DNA of 17,082 nucleotides from Psilocybe azurescens (lineage: Eukaryota > Basidiomycota > Agaricomycetes > Agaricales > Agrocybaceae): NCBI GenBank assembly GCA_023853785.1, contig JAJIRX010000493.1, positions 1 through 17,082 of the forward strand, read 5' to 3'. Each line of letters opens with the position of its first letter. Position 1 is the stretch's first letter. A program made the position numbers and the translations under genes. The notes beneath the pieces were generated by a model that had not been told where the DNA came from, searched no databases, and worked only from the letters and a program-made list of their open reading frames with translations. Positions 1 through 8,831 of this stretch are shown here, piece after piece.

Positions 1-261
1 CTTTCTCTGCATGATATTTTTGAGGTTAATGCATCTTTCTGAGTCTTGATTTTGTTTGAAAATTTGTTGAGACCTTTTTAAGAATGTCAAGAGGTTTTGG
101 AGCCGTGGTAAAAGTTTGTTGGTTCACAGTAAAATGTAATAAATGGTTCATTTTCAATATCCTGAGCAGCCACTAGCGGCACATGGTCACATCACTGTGA
201 TCTGTGCCCTCAATTAATTTAGTTCACTATGTAGCTCAGGGTCAACAATAATCTAGCACCC

Positions 262-420
262 ATACCTATGGGTTTTGCTCCAGGAGGGGTATGGGTTATG
301 GGTTATTGCGGTTGTATGGGTTATGGTTTGCATTTCCCTGCGAACCAACTCGGTGGACCAAAAATGTATGGGGTATTAGGGAGTATGGGTTATCTGGGCT
401 ATGGGTTACGAGGGAGTCGA
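262..420. repeat. Degenerate GGGTTAT-type repeat
   Basis: The motif TATGGGTTATGGGTTA and close variants (TATGGGTTATGG, TATGGGTTATCTGGG, CTATGGGTTACG) recur about six times in 160 bp. It is irregular in spacing, so it is a degenerate simple-sequence patch and not a telomere array. A short open frame runs through it but is only a by-product of the repeat. Confidence 0.6.
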
Positions 421-1899
421 CTGTATCTGTCCATACAAAAATAGAATATAAATTTAACCAGTGCAGAAAACAATCTGTAAGAGCATGATTATGGCTTATT
501 AAACTGAAACACTGCTTTCTTGGCCTCTAGCACTCTAAATTCCAAGGTTTAGCCTTTAAAACTAAAAATTTTAAGCCCTCTGGGACCCCTCCCCCTACCT
601 TGAGTTACAGACTGAAATCCTGGGGCTCCCTTGCATATATCCATGAATAAACAAGAGAAAAGTCTCTCTGTGAGCCCAAAATATATCTTCTGCCTGGTTC
701 TAATCAAAGACTTGTATAACCTTTGTTCTGTCTCAGGACAGAAGACAGCATATCACAACATTAGACAAAACCACTCAAAATTGTCATAAAACTAAAAATA
801 GAAATATCTGGCATATTGATCCCAATGCATTGCTCCTGCTCTCAGCCATCATCAAATCTCTCTTCCTATCTGTGCACCACACAATTCCTGAAAGTCAAGG
901 AAAAGAAAGCAGCTCACATATGAGCTAATACTTCACCAAGAGCTAGACAAGCCTCCAACTGATTAGTTTGAAAAGGCTTGGACAATCACAAGCACATAAA
1001 ATTTTATTGTAGAAAATGTATTTAAATAGGGTACTTTAATTTGTTTTGAGGCCAGTTTTTGGCTTCCTAAAAATAACATCCAATAATTCAACAAACTCTC
1101 TGACTGCTAAAAAGCCTGCAACAATCCATCTGACTTCTATTGCATATGTATTCAATACCAGAAGACCCTATGTACATCATTATATTGTCAATATTGCATC
1201 CCTTACCCACTCACTCACATTCTCATTGTTACTGCCTTGTCTATCCTGATTTGCTCTGCTTGTTAAACATCTCTCTGTGCTCCATACCCTTGCCTTTGTT
1301 CTCTGGAATCATCATGAAATTTGAATAGAACACTTCCTAGTCCTCTGCTTTGCTGAACACTTCTTTAGCAAACAAACTCTGACTGTATCCAATGGTCAGC
1401 ATTAAAAAAAAAAAAATTAGTCCTAACCTGGACAGTTCATATCGTCTTCAGACTTATGACAAACTCTTTTTCTACATCTGTAGAAGATGATACAACATTG
1501 AATTCCATGATTTGTTGAGTAGTATTCAGAGTGACTCTTGAACAGTATACATTCTCAGATCCTCTGCCCTGATTGTCCTTGTCTTTCCCAGTCTGAACTC
1601 AATCACCATTCATGCTTGAACTTTGTTTACAGACTCAATTTTGAATTGGGATTACACATTGAAGTAAATGTGCAAGAAAATGGCCTATATAGAGCCTGGA
1701 AGAGTTATTTTCTCATACACAAAAATGGGGATACAGATTTGTATTTGATAAATCTTCAGAAAGCCAATTCAGGTGTAGAAGAGGGCAACATGGCAGAAGA
1801 AAAGGAGGGATTTTGATCCAGTCAGCCAAGTACTTTAGAGGTCCTGCAAAGTGCAATACAGGTCCTCATACATCACAGATAGTCAGAATTAGTGCTTAA

Positions 1900-2040
1900 A
1901 AGTCCAGTCTTAAAACTGGAAAAACCAAAACCAGACCAGACCAGACTGGAAAAAGACTGGACCAACAGTCTGGTCTTTTGAGATTTAGAATTTAAAACCA
2001 CAAAAGACCAGTCTTAGTGAACCAGTTTAGATTAGTTTAG
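1900..2040. repeat. GACCA/TGGTC repeat with hairpin potential
   Basis: CCAGACCAGACCAGACTGG at about 1930-1949 is followed by AGACTGG, CAGTCTGGTCTTTTG and CAAAAGACCAGTCTTA. TGGTCTTTTG (1971-1980) and CAAAAGACCA (2001-2010) are perfect 10-bp inverted partners with a 20-base loop. It may be a small degenerate interspersed repeat; no coding content is visible. Confidence 0.55.
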
Positions 2041-2225
2041 ATTTTTTCATAGCTCTTTACATATATTGGCTTCAAAATGCACCCAAGAATGTAAAATCTG
2101 AGCAAAATTTAACTAATATGCAGTCAAAATCAGCCATGTAAGCTATATACATGTATGAACCCTTGCAAGATTGCCAAAATGGCCTATATGTCCACATCGC
2201 GAGTTTGCCAACTGCTGAAATCGAT

Positions 2226-2232
2226 GTATGAG
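2226..2232. repeat. Target-site duplication, left copy (GTATGAG)
   Basis: The seven bases directly outside the left inverted-repeat tip (CACCTTAGG) are GTATGAG. The same seven bases lie directly outside the right tip at 14894-14900. A perfect direct repeat exactly abutting both tips is the signature of transposon insertion. Confidence 0.87.
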
Positions 2233-2387
2233 CACCTTAGGTTCCTACCCCCTGGTTATGACAGGTGACATGAACTGATCAAATCACGCCCCTAGTTTGT
2301 ATCGCCTTCCCCTGTTTGCCTTACCCGCAGCCATTCCTCTGCCTAAGTCCTGACTTTAAATAAAATAAAATAAATCTTGAACCTACC

Positions 2388-2433
2388 ATAGATTAGACTA
2401 GATAATAGATTAGACTAGATAATAGATTAGACT
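2388..2433. repeat. 17-bp tandem repeat in left TIR
   Basis: The unit ATAGATTAGACTAGATA is present twice (2388-2404, 2405-2421), followed by a partial third copy ATAGATTAGACT. The same array is in the right TIR in inverse orientation at 14693-14738. Subterminal tandem motifs are often transposase binding sites; that role is inference. Confidence 0.85.
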
Positions 2434-2856
2434 GAGCTTCTAGATATCAGACGTTTCGGACTTTGCCCACTGTCAGGTACGACTGCCGGTCAATCAACTG
2501 CCACCCGTCAACGTTCAACTCTGATGATAGTCGGCATGCTGTTCCCCGCCCATTCCCCACCATCATTTTGCCGCTTACCAACTGGTAAGTGCGCTGTTCC
2601 CTTAAACAGATGACTTCCTTTTTCAGTTCCGGCTAGTCGGCTTCCGCCCCCTCCCTCTCTTTTCAGTTGTGCTCAGTTTTCTACCGCCTTTCATCCCATT
2701 TCAATTACTATACACACATTAAATACATCTATTGCAGTTCCATTTCCAAACATAATAATCTACATAGCATTGTAATGATTAAATGATAGTAAAAGTAAAT
2801 ATATTTTACCAACATTAGTTATTCTGACCTTCTACCACAGAGCACTGTGTGCACTG

Positions 2857-2985
2857 TGCTCAACGATGCCCTCTACGGAAGCTGGGGGAATGTACTCCCA
2901 CTGGTTGGTTTTTTTAGGTACGGTGTTCTCACAGGTTGAGCCGCAATCACGCCACTGACACCTGTCATCTATCAGCACCACCTTA
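2857..2985 (+). repeat. Internal duplicate of the 3186-3290 segment
   Basis: GTGCTCAACGATGCCCTCTA, then GGAAGCTGGGG, is repeated at about 3186 with two base changes (GGAAACTGGGG). Further on, CGCCACTGACACCTG followed by TCATCTATCA recurs at about 3256 as CGCCACTGACACCTG followed by ACAGCTATCA. The two segments are about 330 bp apart and look like two copies of the same gene fragment, the first inside the TIR and the second just past its inner end. In the plus-strand frame reading VLNDALYG one change is silent and one alters a residue; in the opposite frame both alter residues. Confidence 0.7.
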
Positions 2986-3042
2986 GTTCTGCGGGCACGT
3001 ACCTTGTATCCCTGTGCCTGTTCTCCTTTCACCATCATCACC

Positions 3043-3354
3043 ATGACCTTTCCTCTTCTTTGTGTTGTCGCCGCTCTTCCCCTCGCAGCACGTACTTCAA
3101 TGGGTAAGCACAAGGGCCTCTCCAGAGCGTAACGGTCGTCTGTGGCACCAGCCGGAGTGCACCGATCATCGCACCTGCAACGAAGTGCTCAACGATGCCC
3201 TCTATGGAAACTGGGGAACTTTGCAAGGCAACCATGGGCTCCAAGGTACGAGCTTCGCCACTGACACCTGACAGCTATCAAGTGTCATCGTCTGGCTGAG
3301 AACGGTCAGAAGTGTGGCTGTAGGTTCTCATACACTATCCGAGTACCAAAATGA
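3043..3354 (+). pseudogene. Possible small secreted cysteine-containing protein, broken
   Basis: ATG at 3043 follows a pyrimidine-rich stretch ending CATCATCACC, a typical fungal start context. The first residues MTFPLLCVVAALPLA look like a signal peptide. A GTAAGC donor at 3104 and a CAG acceptor at 3150-3151 define a 48-bp intron; the right TIR has the same intron at 49 bp. The downstream frame reads ECTDHRTCNEVLNDALYG, and a later frame ends KCGCRFSYTIRVPK before TGA at 3352-3354. In this copy the exon junction is out of frame by a two-base loss next to the acceptor, and the last part needs another frame change. I do not recognise the family. Alternative: both strands of this segment are open, and the minus-strand frame could instead be the coding one. 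Confidence 0.35.
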
Positions 3355-3507
3355 GATTTTGTGGTGCAAGGCCCTGTTTAGGGTTGCACAGACCATGGCG
3401 TAAGGTGGGTTTTTGGCAACAATATATGTATAACGGGCTAGAAATCACAGATGACATTTATAAAGCAGTATCGACATTGTGCGTACAAAAAAGGAAAAAA
3501 AGTACAT

Positions 3508-4905
3508 TTAGACCTCAGCCTCAGAGTCAGAGTTGACGGAAACACGGCTCTTCTTAGGCACTGGCTGCGTGCATCCATCTTTCTTCACGTTTTCTTTATC
3601 TTCCTCGACATCGCCTTTCTTCCTCTTTTTTGTTCCAGCGGTCCTTGCGTGGCTTGCGTGTCTTGGAAGCAGGAGCAGAACCGTCGTCTATTGCTTTCTG
3701 ATGATCCTGATGATGCACCTTCAATTCAAGAGGTGAAAGTTTGACAAATTTACAGGTGCCATCATTGATGGCATCAAGGAGTTTCTTGAGACCCGGAAGC
3801 GACGTAGAAAGCTCACTAGGGTTGACAAAGTTTTGTAAGTCCAACCAATGAGTTCCACCCCATAGCGTTGTACTATTTTATCTTTGTACCCAACAATGCA
3901 TTGTGGCGTTGGAGTTTCCAGTGATATCGCCTAATTCAGTTCGATATAAGTGTGGCTCTGATGAATAGAAAAAGGTACGTACTGAGCATTCTGGTGATCT
4001 TCTCACGAATTTGGCGTTTCATCTCATCTGCTTTCTGTTTAGAGGTGCGATAGAGATCTGAGTTAAGAATTAGAGGTTAGCTGCTATGTGACAAACGGAG
4101 TGAATCAGAAAATAGCGTACTGATTGGGTCGCAACCAGCAATTGCAAAGGCCTCCAATTTAGCGCCGACATGAGCGAGGTCCCAACCTTTGTGGATTGGA
4201 ACTGCAACCTTCATATAATCCATAAGTGCCTGTGATGTGAAGTACCACTTCGGCTCCATGTGGTAGTCTGGGGTATTCTGTACAATGCAGAAAAAGGCTA
4301 ACGCCAACGTGAACTTTAAGACCTTTCAACTATAAAATTTTTCAATAATATGAAATAAACTAAAGGAAATAAATCACTTACCAGTTGTTCAATGGTCCTG
4401 AAAGTGCTGCACATGTCCTGGACACAAGCTTTGGCAGTGGGACATTGTCGGTGGGCATCTGAGATGGACTCAGTGTGACGAGTAACAAGCTCCTCACGTT
4501 CGGCCAAAGTAAGCTCATCGTATTCAGCCTTATACTCCTCACTATGGAGCTTGAATAAGGTAGGAACCTTGCCGTCTGAAAATGAGTTAGTTGATAGAAA
4601 ATAGTACCAGATTAGCTAGTTTTCATACTTTCTCGAAGCTCATTGGCCTTTGCATGTAGGAATGCATTGTGTGTGTTGACCTTCTGGTGTTTGTGGATTA
4701 ATTTGGCGCCGCCTTGGAAGAAAAGATCAAGAAAGTAGCGCTCTTTCTTGTTGAACTGACGAGCTAGTTCAGAGACTGTGTTCATTGTTGATTGCTTCCA
4801 ATGTTCGATGGCATTGTCAATGTCTGCCTGACGAAGACTATTGCATTCGGCTCTCTCCTTGCGTTGAGCGTCGGTCAGGGTGCCACCTTTGCAACAGTGT
4901 GTCAA
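3508..4905 (-). pseudogene. KDZ-element companion gene, HMG-box-like, frame-broken
   Basis: Five exon blocks can be followed. Block 1 (to 4629) starts near KGGTLTDAQRKERAE and holds FNKKERYFLDLFFQGGAKL and NTHNAFLHAKANELRE. After a 53-bp intron (4576-4628), block 2 has KLHSEEYKAEYDELT and AEREELV. After an intron at 4323-4381, block 3 has FFCIVQN, MEPKWYF and EAFAIAGCDPI. An intron at 4058-4120 and one at 3931-3982 lead to block 5, with VQRYGVELIGWT, FVNPSELSTSLPGL and CKFVKL, then a basic stretch and an acidic tail ending SDSEAEV at 3508. The NAF...Y..L..AE pattern resembles an HMG-box-like DNA-binding fold; that is inference. Introns 4576-4628, 4323-4381, 4058-4120 and 3931-3982 keep the frame. 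Frame changes occur near 3891-3897, 3831-3834 (A run) and 3640-3643 (extra base). From memory it resembles a widespread Agaricomycete family of unknown function. The true start is not resolved. Confidence 0.65.
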
Positions 4906-5114
4906 ATTTGAGTAGGGGGAAGCAAAATAGATGTCTGGGGCATTTTTTGATAGAGGAAAATGGGTGGGTAAGCTTATTTCTCTCTTTTAAAAGTCCATGA
5001 AGTATTATAAAACCAGTCAAAAAGGTATATATTTTCACAACTACGAACTAAGTTTTTTTTTTTGGTTAATCGGTCAATAATTAAAAAGTGTACCAAAAAA
5101 AGGATAGAAGTTCC

Positions 5115-6912
5115 CTAAGGGCCCTTGGAATACCAAATCCAGAAACCAATAATGGTTAGAGTGGAGCCACCAAGAAATAAAAAGAAAAGACCAAAAAAAG
5201 AACACCAGCGGTGAAAGATTGAAGAAAAGAGAGGTGCTAGTACCTGAAAGTATACATTGTTCTCTATAGAATATTCCAAGGTTACAGAGGAGAGGGATGT
5301 GCTGGTACCTGAATATGACTCTATCTCCAAAGAATATGCAGCCATTATGGCCATTAAGTCAGTTACCTTGTCTCCATTGATTGAAATGCTTCCTAATTCA
5401 TCCCTCCACATATACGGAGCCACAGTACAACAGATGAGATCTATGTGTGCAAAGGCATCATCCAGATCATTAACATGAATAAAATTTTTGTAAGAGTTTT
5501 CGGAGCTAGGTTTGACTGGGCTAGGGGAGGTGTGAATATTCAGCAAGATTTTGACATGGTCTGCGCGCCACAGGGAAAATGCAGGGAAGGAAGAGGCACC
5601 AGCGTGGCGTGATGGAGTAGCCACAGGGGAAAAGGATGGGAAAGGAGAAATCCGTATATTTGGAGACCTAAGATTGCGGTGAGGACTGACCTGATCAGGG
5701 GTCCAGGGTACAGAGTGACAGACATTGTAAAGGCAGGAAGAGAGGTTGAACCACTGGCATTTGTAAGATGATCAACCTGAGCCAAAAGATCCTGCTCATG
5801 TTGGCGTGACTCGGCCAAAAGCCTCCCTGGCATCGTCTGAGGTTTGCTTTGACAGTATCCAACTCTTTTTCAAGAGACTTTCTACTTCCACAGCTGTGGA
5901 AAGTCGGTTTTGAGATGTTAATACTGCGAAGTCATCATTGGAATCGGAATCAACGATGAGAATTGACGGACGGCCATGGTATACAAAGGTGCTGGAGTTG
6001 GGAGGCACTGCTGGAGGTTGGGTGCCCTGCTGAGGGTACAGCAAAGGAATGATTCGGCCACCAGTAAGGGGCCAATGACGTTTTGCACATCTTTGTAGTG
6101 CTCGATGGTAGGAAGCCCAATGTCGATAATAAACCGTTGTACCATATCCAAGATAGCGTCTGAGTAACATTGCGCATTGTTCAACCTAAGAAGGTGTCCG
6201 GGAAAATATACGTTGGTCTTCACAAATTCTGGACGCCTTGGAGAGCCTGGACAGGTAGTTCCATCGACGTGAATTACCAATGTGGTCCCACCAAACATAT
6301 GGTCCCACATAGCAGCCTAGAAGAATCATCTTAAATGAGAAAAGTTTGGAGAGGTTCAATACTTATAACGACGTACCGAATCAAAAGTGAGTTCCTTCAC
6401 ACGCCTGCGGAGAGCGTTGCGTACATCAGTTCCATTGTTCCCACGGGGAGTGTTCGGCGAAGGTCGAGGAAGTCAGGATAGAAATCATCTTCCTGATTTC
6501 ATTGCATGGAAGCGATGCAAGCCTGGGGTAAACCATGCAACGTCTGCTGTGTCAAATCATTGGCGGAAGGACAAAAGATAGCAGGGTTCGACGGAAACCT
6601 AAACGACAGCGAAGATCATACAACCCAACTGGGTTGAATGCGAGACTGCCAGGCAAGAGGACGCACTCCAGCATTGGGGGAGCACTGATGCTCTCCATCT
6701 GGGGTGCACAAGAGAGTGAACCTGTCATTTTGCCAGTGACTGCCAGCTTTTATGACCCAAGTTGAAAGGTCAGGCCGGTCAGGGACAAAACACGGTGTCA
6801 TTCCAAAATCGTGTTTGAATTGGAAGAGTGTTACGACTTCAAGCTTATATTCACGTGCGTGGATAAAGCCGACAGTCAAGTAGTCAGAACAGCGAGTTCC
6901 AAGCAGTGTCAA
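5115..6912 (-). pseudogene. KDZ-element companion gene with coiled coil, broken
   Basis: Block 1 (6912-6616) reads EYKLEVVTLFQFKHDFG, FVPDRPDLSTWVIKAGSHWQ and FTLLCTPDGEHQCSP. It continues in other frames through 6550-6377, interrupted by TGA codons at 6552-6554 and near 6490, up to RRRVKELTFDS. A 60-bp intron (6317-6376, phase 0) leads to AAMWDHMFGGTTLVIHVDGT, RRPEFVKTNVYFPGHLL and IDIGLPTIEHYKDVQNVIGP. A frame change near 6030 leads to FVYHGRPSILIVDSDSNDD, then a coiled-coil-like stretch (EVESLLKK, RLLAESRQHEQDLLAQVDHL) containing two more frame changes. A last part has FSLWRADHVK and ISINGDKVTDLMAIMAAY, and the frame stops at 5115. No transposase or enzyme motif is seen. It may be the first half of one gene with the 3508-4905 block; about 200 AT-rich bases (4915-5114) separate them. 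The start is not resolved: 6912 is a TTG, not an ATG. Confidence 0.55.
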
Positions 6913-8114
6913 GTAAGAGGAGGTTAGATTCTCAAGAACTAGCTAAAGAATACAGTGGATCCTTCCTGGTATAAATACTATGAACCGCACAGCAAGTTGA
7001 AACAAGTTTGAATGTTCATCAGCAGATGTATATAAGAATAGAGGAAACAGATCAAGCATTCATCGAAAGATGTATCATAAAAGATAGAAGTGAAAGTCCA
7101 TCAAAGATATGATGGAGTTTCATAGATATGATGGAAAGCAAAGTTCATCAGAACATATGATGATGTATCAATGATGTGACAGATGACAAAGAAAAGGGAA
7201 AAGAAAAGAAAAGAAAAAGGAAAAGCAAAAAGAAAATAAAGTGTCCATAACAAGAGATGAGATCTCACTGAGATCAGAATTACCAGAAAGGACGTGGACG
7301 TTACTAAATTGGGATCGCTACAGTGTCGTCGATTGCACTGGACACCAAATCCTCAATTGTATGTGTATGATTGGACTTGCAAGCCTCAAAAAATTAAACA
7401 GGTATACTATCATAGCATTTAATGATTATTGACTTTTAGCAAGGTTCTTTAAGCCTGAATATCCTACAGAAAATGATACCATCTGTATGTATGTTTTTAG
7501 GTCACCGTGATCTTTGAGCTGATTATCTTATGTCCACAGTCGTCTTTAAATGAAATTTGGATACAGAATAACACTTAAAATGAAATAGCTAGACTTTTTC
7601 GGTTTATTGTATTCACCTACTCACTTCATTTGACACAATAAGATTGTGCTAGTCAGACGGATATCTATACTACTTAACTGTCCCGTTGTTCATTCAAACT
7701 GCCTTTAACTTGGTAGGACTATGATCATACATATACTACATCTATTAAAAGACAAATTTAGTGATTGTGAGCTTCAAAACGTGACTTCATTCATCTCCTT
7801 TCGTTGGAGATGGCTTATTTTTTGGCCAATTCCCATGACTCATATTGTCCATTGCTCAACAATCTATCAGGAAGTAGAAAAATGAAACAGTGGTATGGAA
7901 TCGATTGATTTTTATCTTTAAAATAAGTCTAACTTTACTTTTGGCCAATTTTAGCGCCCTATTACTTGTGCAGTTCCATCTACGAGACGTAGGTGATCTA
8001 AAGAGATCTAACAGGTTTTAGCAGGAACAATGTTTTAGTTGAGAAATCTTATCAAGATAAAGGCTCAAGGTATAGTCACTGACAACATGCTTTAATTTGA
8101 TTTGGAGAGGTTGA
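6913..8114. other. Gene-free interval, purine-rich and ATGATG-rich
   Basis: Lies upstream of the coiled-coil companion gene. The part at 7060-7190 is full of GATATGATGGA and CATCAGAACATATGATGATG type motifs, and 7195-7240 is an almost pure A/G run (AAAAGAAAAGAAAAGAAAAAG). The remainder is AT-rich with no open frame longer than about 60 codons and no recognisable motif. It could hold the promoter of the companion gene, but I can point to no specific element. Confidence 0.5.
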
Positions 8115-8742
8115 ACATCTCGATAAAGCAGGCATTGAATACTTATATATACTACAAGTTCACGTTCAACATGTTCAAGTTATTCAAACACTATGCCTTC
8201 ATTCAAGCGCAACAAGTATATTCATCCATATTGTAATGAAGCTTTAACGTATGATAGGCATTGAATACAGGCTTCCATTCAGCATTAACATATTTTCAAG
8301 CTGTTTCAATAATTTCGAACTGTTTCAAAAACGTCTCGATGAAGTAGGCATTGAATATTTACATATACGAGTTTATGTTCGACATGTTCAAGTTATTTTA
8401 ACACTATGCCTTCATTCAAGTGCAACAAGTATATTCATCCATATTGTAATGAAGCTTTAACGTATGATAGGCATTGAATACAGGCTTCCATTTAGCATTA
8501 ACATATTTTCAAGCTGTTTCAATAATTTCGAACTGTTTCAAAAACGTCTCGATGAAGTAGGCATTGAATATTTACATATACGAGTTTATGTTCGACATGT
8601 TCAAGTTATTTAAACACTATGCCTTCATTCAAGTGCAACAAGTATATTCATCCATATTGTAATGAAGCTTTAACGTACGATAGGCATTGAATACAGGCTT
8701 GCATCCAGCATTAACATATTTTCGAGCTGTTTCGAGCCATTT
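8115..8742. repeat. 213-bp tandem repeat, about 2.9 copies
   Basis: ATGTTCAAGTTATT occurs at 8171, 8384 and 8597, exactly 213 bp apart. The unit start A(C)G/ATCTCGAT occurs at 8115, 8331 and 8544. Each unit holds GGCATTGAATA twice, CAACAAGTATATTCATCCAT and AATGAAGCTTTAACG. Copies 2 and 3 are nearly identical and copy 1 is more diverged; the array fades after TTCGAGCTGTTTCGAG. A near-palindrome, TTCAACATGTTCAA or TTCGACATGTTCAA, is present once per unit. The array sits between the 3' end of the transposase and the companion gene. Confidence 0.93.
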
Positions 8743-8831
8743 TCACATTATGTCTTTGTTTGAACATAAAAAGTATATTCTCCAATACTATACTGAAGGT
8801 TTAACACGTAATATCTAAGTCTTATATAAAT

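Larger units (their letters stand above)
1..2225. other. Left flank, gene-poor
   Basis: AT-rich DNA outside the element. The longest open frames are under 100 codons, have no recognisable motif and show no consistent exon-intron pattern on either strand. A 12-A run sits near 1405-1417. Apart from the two simple-repeat patches listed separately, I see nothing that supports a gene or an RNA gene here. Confidence 0.6.
2233..3181 (+). repeat. Left terminal inverted repeat (about 949 bp)
   Basis: Matches the reverse complement of 13936-14893 from the tip CACCTTAGG inward until the shared GCAAC at 3177-3181, after which the two diverge (left CGAAGTGC, right AAAATGCA). Coordinates of matching points sum to 17126 at the tips and at the 17-bp repeats, but to 17117 at the inner end, a net difference of nine bases. 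Most differences are single-base changes in the length of C, T or G runs; only a few are substitutions. Confidence 0.95.

Noticed and set aside
291..488. Short open frame over the GGGTTAT patch as a gene, or the patch as a telomere
   Set aside because: The frame is a product of the repeat, and the repeat is irregular and internal.
1400..1420. Poly-A run that could be a retroelement tail
   Set aside because: No target-site duplication, no reverse transcriptase remains and no element body next to it.
5115..5260. Hydrophobic segment at the C-terminus of the coiled-coil companion frame as a membrane anchor
   Set aside because: The T-rich DNA after a duplicated CAGGTAC motif looks more like intron or non-coding sequence than a conserved membrane helix.
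8251..8460. 69-codon open frame in the tandem array
   Set aside because: It follows the 213-bp repeat and has no independent support.
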